9,282 bases of DNA, from the NCBI GenBank assembly GCA_019117325.1, contig DWZY01000002.1, positions 1 to 9,282 on the forward strand, given 5' to 3'. Each line of letters starts with the position of its first letter. Position 1 is the first letter of the stretch. The notes under the pieces were generated by a model. It had not been told where the DNA came from. It ran no database searches and was given only the letters and a program-made list of their open reading frames with translations. The translations under genes were made by a program, and so were the position numbers. Of the stretch, positions 1-5,825 are shown piece after piece. The stretch is from Candidatus Brevibacterium intestinigallinarum. Its GTDB lineage: Bacteria; Actinomycetota; Actinomycetes; Actinomycetales; Brevibacteriaceae.

Positions 1-1
1 G

Positions 2-760
2 GTGCGCGAGGACGAGCGGATCGACGCGCTCGCCGCGATGCTCGAGACCGTGCTGGAGACGCTGGAGAGCGCCGTGGCCGGGACGGACCGGCAGCTGGGC
101 CTGGCCCGGTTCGCCCTCTCGCTGGCGGCGCGCACCGCGGGCGCCCGCAGCTCCGACCGCTCGCTGACCCGCGGGCGGGTCTTCGCGCAGCATGTGCTGG
201 CGACGCTGCCCGGCGAGGCGCTCACGCACGGCGCACCCGGGCTGGTCGTCGACCACGCACTGCGGTGGACTGCGCTGCGGGCGCTCGTGGTGCTGGGGTG
301 GGCGGACCTCGAGCACATCGACGCCGAGGCCGCACTGGACCGCACCGGCTCCGGCGCGATCAACGCGGCGATGGTGCGGGCGTCACGGCCGCTGGCGATC
401 GTCCGCGACAGCGCGTGGGAGGAGGCCACCCGCGATGAGTCGCTCAGCAACGAGCACCTGTCCGCGCGCATCAGCGGCATCACCGCACCGGGCCCCCACC
501 CGCTGCTGGAGTCGCGCGTCGACGACTACTTCGCTCTGCTGGAGACCTTCTGGGCGACGAGGCCCATCGAGATCTCGCGCAGGCTGGTCGTGGGCCTCTA
601 CCCGTCGTGGTCGCAGCGGCCCCGCCTCGTCGCGGCGCGCACGGAGGCGTGGCTCCTGGAGCATCCGGACGCGCCGGCCGCGCAGCGACGGCTGCTCATC
701 GAGGCGCTGGACGACCTGCAGCGGGCGATGCGCCTGCGCGGTGCGCGCCCCCTCCCCTGA
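2..760 (+). CDS. pepN: Aminopeptidase N, C-terminal part (5' end outside the window)
   Basis: This is the 3' end of a gene whose frame is open at the left edge, so the GTG at base 2 is probably an internal valine. The 252 visible residues are alpha-helical and match the C-terminal ERAP1-like domain of actinobacterial M1 aminopeptidase N. Typical traits are the segment ending LLETFWATRPIEISRR (about residues 178-193), then a VVGLYPSW stretch and a final amphipathic helix rich in Arg and Leu. In this family the zinc site (HExxH, then E) lies in the N-terminal half, which is not visible here. The enzyme removes N-terminal residues from cytoplasmic peptides. The stop codon TGA (758-760) is the first of four in-frame TGA codons spaced 9 bp apart. 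The gene converges on the NlpC/P60 gene. The family call rests on recalled similarity of the C-terminal region only. Confidence 0.8.
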   Translation: MREDERIDALAAMLETVLETLESAVAGTDRQLGLARFALSLAARTAGARSSDRSLTRGRVFAQHVLATLPGEALTHGAPGLVVDHALRWTALRALVVLGWADLEHIDAEAALDRTGSGAINAAMVRASRPLAIVRDSAWEEATRDESLSNEHLSARISGITAPGPHPLLESRVDDYFALLETFWATRPIEISRRLVVGLYPSWSQRPRLVAARTEAWLLEHPDAPAAQRRLLIEALDDLQRAMRLRGARPLP

Positions 761-789
761 ATCCGCTGAGCCCGCTGAGTCCGCTGAAT
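754..789. repeat. Four 9-bp tandem repeats starting at the pepN stop
   Basis: Four consecutive 9-mers read CCCCTGAAT, CCGCTGAGC, CCGCTGAGT and CCGCTGAAT. The pepN stop codon lies in the first unit. Because the period is three codons, the TGA recurs in the pepN frame in every unit, giving four in-frame stops. Slipped-strand duplication is the simplest origin. Insurance against stop readthrough is a speculative role. Confidence 0.85.
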
Positions 790-792
790 CCA

Positions 793-862
793 CGACACGC
801 CGTGTGCGTGTTCGCGGCACCTGGGTTTTCCTGGGTGCCTCGAACACGCACACGGCGTGTCG
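793..862. terminator. 70-nt hairpin between convergent genes, putative bidirectional terminator
   Basis: The outer arms 793-814 and 841-862 are perfect 22-bp inverted repeats. After one C/T mismatch (815/840), an inner stem of ten pairs follows (816-825 with 830-839; eight Watson-Crick, two G-T), closed by a TTTT loop at 826-829. The arms contain the near-palindromes ACACGCCGTGT and ACACGGCGTGT. There is no T-tract on either side, so it is not a classic intrinsic terminator. U-less hairpins are often proposed as terminators in actinobacteria, and the position between two converging genes fits that role. It could also be one copy of a dispersed palindromic element. The structure is certain; the function is inferred. 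Confidence 0.7.
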
Positions 863-951
863 CGGTGATGGGTGTCGTTCAGTCGAGGTGACCGATCCCG
901 ATCAGTAGGGGTGCTGAGTCCCGATCAGAAGTGGGGATCGGTCCCGATCAG
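860..951. repeat. Degenerate 23-bp tandem array starting at the endopeptidase stop
   Basis: Read on the minus strand there are four 23-bp units: 951-929, 928-906, 905-883 and 882-860. The first three begin with the identical 10-mer CTGATCGGGA; the fourth begins CTGAACGACA and keeps the CACC motif found later in units 2-4. The TGA in the first unit is the stop codon of the NlpC/P60 gene. As 23 is not a multiple of three, the later TGA triplets fall in the other two frames and then return to the first. A separate 10-bp inverted repeat (890-899 and 934-943) is embedded in it. The array touches the right arm of the large hairpin. Confidence 0.8.
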
Positions 952-2021
952 AGGTAGCGGCGGGCCTCGACGAACTGGTTCCCGGAGTCCCAGGCCTTCC
1001 AGTCGACGACCTCGACGGACTTCGACGCGTTGGGAGCGTGGATCATCTTCCCGTTGCCGGCGTAGATGCCGACGTGGTGGGCGCGGCCCGAGCCACCGGT
1101 GGCGAAGAAGATGAGGTCGCCGTACTTGAGGTTCGAGCGGGAGACGGCCTTGCCCTGCTTCTGCTGGTCGCCCGCGTCGCGTGCCAGGTCGATGCCGTGT
1201 GCGCGGTAGACGGTGTACGTGAAGCCGGAGCAGTCGAAGCCATACGGGCTCACCCCGCCCCACAGGTAGCGCAGGCCGTCGAACTGACGGGCTGTCGCCA
1301 CGATGTCGGAGCGGCTGGGCTTCTCGACGATGAAGCCGTGCTCGGTGTCCTCGACGCGCACATCGTCGTAGTCGATCCAGGCGGCACCGCCGCCGGGCAG
1401 CGCGACACGGACGTCATCGACGTCCTGGGCGATGAGCGGCAGCGCGACGTTGATCGTCGCCTGCGGGGTCTTCTTCCCGGGCAGCTCCGCGAACTGCACG
1501 TGCTCCAGCTTCGCGGTGCGGGAGGTGACGACCGCGGTGGGGTTCTCGTCCCGGAGCTCCTCGAAGGTGTCGTTCTCAACGATCTGGGCGACGGGCACCC
1601 AGCCGGGGTAGCCGCGCTTGTCCTTCGGGGTGGACTGGTCGGCAACCGCGACCTTGGCCCACTTGCCCTGGACGGCGAGGACTGTGACCTCGGCGCCGTA
1701 CGGTGCCTGCGTCTGCACGAGTCCGGTGAGGCCTCGGCGGTCTTCGGTTGAGGAGAGCGCGCGGTTCCAGGCCTTCAGGTCGACGGGCGCCTTCGTGGCG
1801 GGCGCGTCGATCTTGCGCGGGGAGTCAGGGGACGTCCACACCGTTGCGGCGGTGACGTTGACGTAGGCCGTGTCGCCCTTGGACAGCTTGCCGTTCGACT
1901 GGGCGCGCAGGGCGACGCCGTCGTCGGCTTCCGCGGACAGGTCCGGGGCGGCGAGGGCGGGCTGGGCGATGAGCGCGCTCATGCACAGCCCGATGATGGG
2001 CAGGAGTGCTTTCGCATTCAC
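948..2021 (-). CDS. Secreted NlpC/P60 cell-wall endopeptidase, YkfC-like
   Basis: Predicted exported peptidoglycan peptidase of 357 aa, probably cleaving the gamma-D-Glu to diamino-acid bond of stem peptides. Residues 1-24 form a signal peptide (MNAKALLPIIG, hydrophobic core, ALA at 22-24 before Ala-Pro). Residues about 52-150 and 160-225 look like two bacterial SH3-type modules; the GYPGWVP motif (137-143) is typical of YkfC-like enzymes. The catalytic NlpC/P60 domain spans about 235-357 with Cys264 in FDCSGF, His316 in HHVGIYAG and His328 in MIHAPN, so the triad is complete. I chose the GTG at 2021 because the signal peptide follows it directly; the open frame extends to 2258, but that extension is Pro/Arg-rich and unlike a secretory N-terminus. 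A modest AAGAG sequence lies upstream. A structured leader precedes the gene, and its stop codon lies in a 23-bp repeat. Exact bond specificity is inferred. Confidence 0.85.
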   Translation of the reverse strand: MNAKALLPIIGLCMSALIAQPALAAPDLSAEADDGVALRAQSNGKLSKGDTAYVNVTAATVWTSPDSPRKIDAPATKAPVDLKAWNRALSSTEDRRGLTGLVQTQAPYGAEVTVLAVQGKWAKVAVADQSTPKDKRGYPGWVPVAQIVENDTFEELRDENPTAVVTSRTAKLEHVQFAELPGKKTPQATINVALPLIAQDVDDVRVALPGGGAAWIDYDDVRVEDTEHGFIVEKPSRSDIVATARQFDGLRYLWGGVSPYGFDCSGFTYTVYRAHGIDLARDAGDQQKQGKAVSRSNLKYGDLIFFATGGSGRAHHVGIYAGNGKMIHAPNASKSVEVVDWKAWDSGNQFVEARRYL

Positions 2022-2115
2022 AGGATTCTCTTTTCGGTCAGCACCGGCCGCAGTGCGGCAGGTCCCGGTGCATGGGGGAAGACACCGTTTCACCCTCGAG
2101 GGTAGCGGCTGACCG
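2022..2115 (-). promoter_or_regulatory. Candidate structured 5' leader (cis-regulatory RNA) of the endopeptidase gene
   Basis: Upstream of the GTG start an 8-bp stem (2115-2108, CGGTCAGC, with 2042-2035, GCTGACCG) closes a compact 81-nt segment ending 13 nt before the start codon. Inside are a palindrome ACCCTCGAGGGT (2092-2103), a hairpin GCCGC-loop-GCGGC (2047-2059), and a GCACCG segment (2066-2071). That segment can pair either with CGGTGT (2082-2087) or with CGGTGC (2041-2046). The last option shares two bases with the closing stem, so the alternatives compete. This looks like a riboswitch or attenuator but matches no class that I recognise. The transcription start is unknown and no clear -10 was seen, so the RNA may not include the whole segment. 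Confidence 0.4.
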
Positions 2116-2192
2116 TGCGCTGAGTAAACCGTTGGGACCGGGTGGGGTGCTGGTGGCCCGTGGTCCCGCGGTCCCGTTCTAAAAGGCCGGTG

Positions 2193-2295
2193 CGCGTCGT
2201 TGAGGTGTGCGCCCACGCCCCAGAAGTGCCGGATCGCAGGCGGGTACGGACACCTCAACGAGGCGACGGGCCGCTACGTACACCTCAACGGCGCG
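2193..2295. repeat. Intergenic inverted repeat plus an extra direct half-copy
   Basis: TCGTTGAGGTGT (2197-2208) is inverted perfectly as ACACCTCAACGA (2250-2261). Extra pairs outside (2193-2195 with 2263-2265) and inside (2210-2211, 2214, 2216-2219 with their partners) extend it to an imperfect hairpin of 2193-2265. A third ACACCTCAACG lies at 2280-2290. The two right-hand copies form a direct repeat, TACGnACACCTCAACG, offset by 30 bp (2245 and 2275). On the minus strand the element lies 3' of the monooxygenase stop and could serve as its terminator. It may also be a dispersed repeat or an operator cluster; the sequence alone does not decide. Confidence 0.65.
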
Positions 2296-2316
2296 ATGGA
2301 GGGGAAGGTGGCCGCG

Positions 2317-3420
2317 TCAGCTGCGCACGTGTCCGAACTCCGCCGCGAGCGCCTCGATCGTGTGGACGCGAGCCGGCTGGGTGTCCAGCGGATCGTCCGG
2401 ACGCGCACCTGCGATCGGCTGGATCATGATCTCGTCGACCCCGAACTCGGCGGCGATCTCGCGGAGGCGATCAGCGACCTCGGCGGCGGTGCCCACGGCC
2501 CACGAGTCCCACATCGACTCGCCTACCCGGCGGTGCCCATCGGTCATGACCGACTCGACGTCCTCGCCCACCAGGCGCTGAGCCTCCAGCGGAGTGCCCA
2601 GCCGCAACTGACCCATCTGGTAGACGTGCGGCTGCACGAGCTCCCACGCCTCCTGGGTCGTCGCGCCCACCGCGGCGTTGACGGTCACGAAGGTGCGCGG
2701 CTCCTCGCCGTGCTCCGTGGGCTCGAAGGAATCGCGGTACAGCTGGATCGCGGCTGCAGTGCCACGGCCGGCGAAGTGGTTGGCGAAGACGTACGGCAGT
2801 CCCAGGGCCGCCGCGAGCTGGGCGGAGTATCCGCTGGATCCCAGCAGCCAGACCTGCGCCGCGTCATCGACGCGCGGTGAGGAGTGCAGCGTGTGCTGGC
2901 CCGTGCGCACTGGGAACGTCGCACCGGCGGGGGTCAGGAGCGCGAGGATGTCGACGATGTGCTGCGGGAACTGCTCGACCGGGTCGAGTGGATTCCCCTG
3001 CCGATCGACAAGACGCCCTTCGCCCAGGTGCCCCCGCATCGCCATGGAGGTGAAGGGATCCGTGCCCGGCGCGCGGCCGATGCCCAGGTCGATCCGGTCG
3101 CCGTACACCGCGGACAGCAGGGCGAACTGCTCCGCGACCGCCAGGGGCGCGTGATTGGGCAGCATGACGCCGCCGGACCCCAGGCGGATGCGGGTCGTGC
3201 GCTGGCCCAGGTGCATGAGCTCGATCGCGGGCGAGGTGGAGGCGACCGCGGGCATGTTGTGGTGCTCGGCGACCCAGTAGCGATGGAAGCCGAACCGGTC
3301 GGCGGTCTCCACCAGCTCCTTCGACGCCGCGAGCGCCTGTCCAGTGGTCTGTCCCCTGCGCACGGGGATGAGGTCGAGGACGGAGAGCGCCGGGGACGGC
3401 GAGCCGGATGAAGTCGTCAT
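2317..3420 (-). CDS. Luciferase-like (LLM class) flavin-dependent oxidoreductase, MsnO8/YhbW group
   Basis: A bacterial-luciferase-fold protein of 367 aa, expected to use reduced FMN on an unknown small substrate in the cytoplasm. It fits the 'luciferase family oxidoreductase group 1' type: SVLDLIPVRRG at 13-23, WVAEHHNMP at 49-57, GSGGVMLPNH at 81-90, DLGIGRAPGTD at 111-121 and WLLGSSGYSA at 191-200. Family members usually begin just before the SVLDLIPV strand, so ATG 3420 is preferred over ATG 3453, which adds 11 residues (ILRHRHVHAG plus the initiator). Neither start has a convincing ribosome binding site; an AGGAG lies about 15 nt before the 3453 ATG, which is far. The gene diverges from the transporter at 3626. 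The substrate cannot be told from sequence, and no flavin reductase is nearby. Confidence 0.85.
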   Translation of the reverse strand: MTTSSGSPSPALSVLDLIPVRRGQTTGQALAASKELVETADRFGFHRYWVAEHHNMPAVASTSPAIELMHLGQRTTRIRLGSGGVMLPNHAPLAVAEQFALLSAVYGDRIDLGIGRAPGTDPFTSMAMRGHLGEGRLVDRQGNPLDPVEQFPQHIVDILALLTPAGATFPVRTGQHTLHSSPRVDDAAQVWLLGSSGYSAQLAAALGLPYVFANHFAGRGTAAAIQLYRDSFEPTEHGEEPRTFVTVNAAVGATTQEAWELVQPHVYQMGQLRLGTPLEAQRLVGEDVESVMTDGHRRVGESMWDSWAVGTAAEVADRLREIAAEFGVDEIMIQPIAGARPDDPLDTQPARVHTIEALAAEFGHVRS

Positions 3421-3527
3421 ACCAGCGTGAACATGCCGGTGACGCAGGATCATCCCGGCGGAGGACCGCTCCTGTGCACCTCCGATCCCTGCGCACTCGT
3501 CCAGACGGTCCGGCCCCTTGGACGTAT

Positions 3528-3555
3528 CGTGTTTCGGACTGCGTCGCGAGACACG
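3528..3555. promoter_or_regulatory. Inverted repeat in the divergent intergenic region, possible operator
   Basis: CGTGTTTCG (3528-3536) and CGAGACACG (3547-3555) are inverted with one mismatch in nine and a 10-bp spacer. The repeat lies between two divergent genes, the monooxygenase and the transporter, where a shared operator would be expected. An 8-bp palindrome GCTATAGC follows at 3564-3571; it overlaps TAGCCT (3568-3573), a weak -10-like match for the transporter with no good -35. No regulator gene is in the window. This could be a chance inverted repeat. Confidence 0.3.
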
Positions 3556-3613
3556 GGCTGCGAGCTATAGCCTGTGCCCGCCGCACGACACACGCGTGCT
3601 CGGAACCACGACA

Positions 3614-3619
3614 GAGGAG
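3614..3619 (+). promoter_or_regulatory. Ribosome binding site that fixes the transporter start
   Basis: GAGGAG lies six bases before the GTG at 3626. The frame is open upstream to an ATG at 3518 that has no such site, so this element decides the start. Confidence 0.75.
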
Positions 3620-3625
3620 TGGGCA

Positions 3626-4642
3626 GTGGAGGACAAGAGCCTGGATACGCGCACCGGCACTGGGCCGGAAGCCGGACAGACGGGACCGCACGACCCCGAC
3701 GCACAGCGGCGCACGGAGCGCAATGCGCGGATCGCCGTCACGATCTTCCCGCTCCTCGTCATCGCCGGCGGAGTCATCGGGTTCGTGGGAAGCGACTCGA
3801 TCAGCACCCTGGCGTCCACCATCCCCTGGGGCCTGGGCGTCATCATGTTCTTCATGGGCGTCACGCTCACCCTGCCCGACTTCACACGCATCGCGAAGCG
3901 TCCGTGGGTCGTCGCACTGGGCACCGGCAGCCAGTTCATCGTCATGCCGCTGGCGGGCTGGGCCATCGCACAGCTGCTGGGACTGCCGCCCGCCCTGGCG
4001 ATCGGCGTGATCCTCGTGGGCTGCGCCCCGGGCGGAACCGCGTCGAACGTCGTCACGTACCTGGCGAAGGGAGATGTCGCCCTGTCCGTCTCCGTCACGA
4101 CCGTCTCGACCCTGCTGGCACCGCTCCTCACCCCCGTCCTCACGCTCTGGCTGGCCGGTTCCTACATGGACGTCTCAGCCGGCGCCATGATGGTGTCGAT
4201 CGTGCAGACCGTCCTGATCCCCGTCATCGCCGGAGTCATCGTGCGCGCGCTCTTCTCGCGCCTCATCGACCTGCTGGGGCCCGTCCTGCCCTGGCTGTCG
4301 ACCGTCGCCATCGCCTACGTCGTGGCGGTCGTGGTCGCCGGTTCCGCCGGGTCGCTCCTGACCGCAGGTGTCCTGGTGTTCGTCGCTGTCATCCTGCACA
4401 ACGGTGTGGGGCTCGCTCTGGGATACGGCGCCGCCCGCCTCGCAGGCCTCAGCGCGGCGGGGCGTCGCGCTCTGTCCTTCGAAGTGGGACTGCAGAACTC
4501 CGGACTGGCGTCCTCGCTGGCGGCGACGCACTTCCCCACCGAGCCGACCGCCGCGCTGCCCGGTGCCGTCTTCTCCGTGTGGCACAACGTGTCCGGTGCG
4601 ATCCTCGCAGCCCTCTACGCACGGCGGCCGATCAAGGACTGA
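3626..4642 (+). CDS. Bile acid:sodium symporter family (BASS) transporter
   Basis: A 338-aa inner-membrane protein expected to import an organic anion with sodium. After a charged cytoplasmic tail of about 35 residues (rich in Asp, Glu, Thr, Pro), hydrophobic segments follow to residue about 331, consistent with the 9-10 helix fold. The sodium-site residues known from the Neisseria ASBT structure can be matched: Gln103 in SQFIVMP, Ser140-Asn141 in APGGTASNVVTYLAKGD (134-150), and Glu286 with Gln290 in FEVGLQ. The site therefore appears intact. GTG 3626 is chosen for its GAGGAG ribosome binding site and because the upstream residues look unstructured. Relatives carry bile acids, pyruvate, pantothenate or other acids; bile acid itself is unlikely to be certain here. 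The gene is monocistronic, divergent from the monooxygenase, and its stop sits within a hairpin. Confidence 0.88.
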   Translation: MEDKSLDTRTGTGPEAGQTGPHDPDAQRRTERNARIAVTIFPLLVIAGGVIGFVGSDSISTLASTIPWGLGVIMFFMGVTLTLPDFTRIAKRPWVVALGTGSQFIVMPLAGWAIAQLLGLPPALAIGVILVGCAPGGTASNVVTYLAKGDVALSVSVTTVSTLLAPLLTPVLTLWLAGSYMDVSAGAMMVSIVQTVLIPVIAGVIVRALFSRLIDLLGPVLPWLSTVAIAYVVAVVVAGSAGSLLTAGVLVFVAVILHNGVGLALGYGAARLAGLSAAGRRALSFEVGLQNSGLASSLAATHFPTEPTAALPGAVFSVWHNVSGAILAALYARRPIKD

Positions 4643-4663
4643 GGCGCTCCGGCGCCCTCAGTC
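4637..4663 (+). terminator. Hairpin overlapping the transporter stop codon
   Basis: GACTGAGGCGC (4637-4647) pairs with GCGCCCTCAGTC (4652-4663) around a TCCG loop, with one bulged base. The left arm contains the last codon and the TGA stop (4640-4642). No T-tract follows. The strong G+C stem at a gene end suggests a terminator or 3' stabiliser; the stem may also act on the opposite strand. Confidence 0.55.
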
Positions 4664-4728
4664 GCCATTGGCCGCTCCACCGCACAGCGGTGCCGGTGAC
4701 ATGCCCGACCGGGGTGTCCGTGCGCGTC

Positions 4729-4792
4729 GATCAGGATCGTCCCCGTTCAGTCGCGCGTGGTTCAGTCCGTGGAGTTCAGGCCCCCAGGTTCA
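4729..4792. repeat. Iterated TGAAC/TGATC motif starting at the hydratase stop
   Basis: On the minus strand TGAAC occurs at 4792, 4778, 4764 and 4749, followed by TGATC at 4733. The spacings are 14, 14, 15 and 16 nt. The first TGA is the stop codon of the hydratase gene. Only the start of each unit is conserved, so this is a weak, decayed or incidental array. It lies in the 147-bp gap between the converging transporter and hydratase genes. Confidence 0.45.
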
Positions 4793-5683
4793 CACGGCCG
4801 TGAGGGACAGGCCCGGCAGAGGCAGTCCGTCGACCTCGGTCGTCCAGTGCTGGCCGGCGCGCAGCGGATAGGCGGGCGGGACGGTGCCGGTCGTCACGAT
4901 GTTTCCCGGCCGGATGATCACGCCGCCGCGCAGCCGTGCGCTCTCGTCGATGAAGTGCTGGAGCGCGGACAGCGGTCCGCCCAGCACGTTCTGGGCCAGG
5001 CCCGTGCCCTCGACCACGTCGTCGCTGCGGATCGTGAGGCTGAACGTCGTGAGAGCGCGTGCCCAGTCGTCCCGATCCTGCGGTTCGATCGAGTGCCACG
5101 GTCCTACCGCAAGTCCGCCGTGCAGGCCGGCGGCGGCCATCGTGTCGGCCGGGCGGAACACCCAGTCGGGGTACGGGCAGCGCACCACCTCGAGGGTGTG
5201 GCTGACCCCGTCGATCGACTCGAGGAGCTCGCGCTCATCCGCACCAGCGCGCGGCGCGGATGAGAACCGGAAGGCGATCTCGGCTTCGACCTGCGGCTCG
5301 GTCAGCCCTGCGACCGGCCATTCCCCGGCCGCGCGCTCTCCTGCCGCGCGAGCTCCCGGCGCGTTCGTGCTGCCAGCAGGCTCGCGCTCAGCACCCTCGC
5401 GTCCAGGCTGCTCGAACGCGCGGGTCGTCGAGGCGTACATCGGTCCCCAGATCGGGGCGTGCACCCCGTACTGGTCCCAGATCGTCCTGTTCGTGAAGCC
5501 GATCTTCCACCCGATGACGCGGTCGCCTGCGCGCTCGCGCTCGTGGCGCACGGCCTCGGCGATGTCGTACGCCTGCGCCTCCGTCAGATCCGGGAACTCG
5601 TCCGTGAGCGGGGCGATCGACGTCCCCCGGGAGTACGCCTCCGTGATCCGTGCGGCGCACGCCGTGATGGTTTCCTCGTCCAT
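4790..5683 (-). CDS. 2-keto-4-pentenoate hydratase-like protein (MhpD / FAH superfamily)
   Basis: A 297-aa protein of the MhpD-type hydratase/decarboxylase group. Relatives add water to 2-hydroxypenta-2,4-dienoate or decarboxylate 4-oxalocrotonate in aromatic meta-cleavage pathways. Matching features are GWKIGFTNRT (58-67), the metal-ligand motif QVEAEIAF with Glu133 and Glu135, a third likely ligand Glu165 in TLEVV, GLHGG (186-190), QNVLGGPLSAL (231-241) and the late RPGNIVTTG (258-266). ATG 5683 has AGAGGA (5690-5695) six bases upstream; the open frame runs further to 5923, but that part is a shadow overlapping the gabT end. Residues about 91-125 form a Gly/Ala/Glu-rich insert just before the metal motif. 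No other catabolic gene for aromatics is beside it, so the substrate is open. It follows gabT on the same strand after 142 bp. Confidence 0.82.
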   Translation of the reverse strand: MDEETITACAARITEAYSRGTSIAPLTDEFPDLTEAQAYDIAEAVRHERERAGDRVIGWKIGFTNRTIWDQYGVHAPIWGPMYASTTRAFEQPGREGAEREPAGSTNAPGARAAGERAAGEWPVAGLTEPQVEAEIAFRFSSAPRAGADERELLESIDGVSHTLEVVRCPYPDWVFRPADTMAAAGLHGGLAVGPWHSIEPQDRDDWARALTTFSLTIRSDDVVEGTGLAQNVLGGPLSALQHFIDESARLRGGVIIRPGNIVTTGTVPPAYPLRAGQHWTTEVDGLPLPGLSLTAV

Positions 5684-5731
5684 GCGATGTCCTCTCGTCT
5701 GCTGTGCCTGTTCCACGTCACCCGTACTTCC

Positions 5732-5808
5732 GCACAGGAAAGACACCTTCAGTTGCAGACTCCAACGCCATAGCGGCGTAGTTTGCGACTGAAGGTGCCT
5801 TTCTGCGC
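5732..5808. repeat. 77-nt imperfect intergenic hairpin element
   Basis: Arms 5732-5769 and 5775-5808 fold around a 5-nt loop (ATAGC, 5770-5774). The core CACCTTCAGT (5744-5753) pairs perfectly with ACTGAAGGTG (5788-5797); the inner tip ACGCC/GGCGT is also perfect. Between and outside are a few A-C or G-T positions, one bulged base (5738) and a 3-nt bulge (5762-5764). It lies between gabT and the hydratase on their sense strand, 48 bases before the hydratase start. It may terminate or separate the two transcripts, or be a copy of a small dispersed palindromic element. A 12-bp palindrome GGCGGCGCCGCC (5810-5821) adjoins it on the gabT side. Confidence 0.7.
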
Positions 5809-5825
5809 TGGCGGCGCCGCCGCGC

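Noticed and set aside
860..951. Small CRISPR-like array
   Set aside because: The 23-bp units are contiguous, with no spacers of constant length between conserved repeats, and no cas gene is present.
1038..1751. A 237-codon plus-strand frame inside the endopeptidase gene
   Set aside because: The opposite strand encodes an intact Cys-His-His NlpC/P60 enzyme with signal peptide; this frame is its antisense shadow.
2022..2115. c-di-AMP (ydaO/yuaA) riboswitch
   Set aside because: The gene type fits, but I could not find the conserved GGGGAACCCA-like and CCGAAUCCGUCAGC-like segments. Kept only as an unassigned structured leader.
2134..2175. Inverted 7-mers GGGACCG and CGGTCCC upstream of the endopeptidase
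   Set aside because: Arms are short with a 28-base loop in G+C-rich DNA; chance is a sufficient explanation.
2022..2258. N-terminal extension of the endopeptidase by 79 residues
   Set aside because: The extension is Pro/Arg/His-rich, would bury the signal peptide, and overlaps the structured leader.
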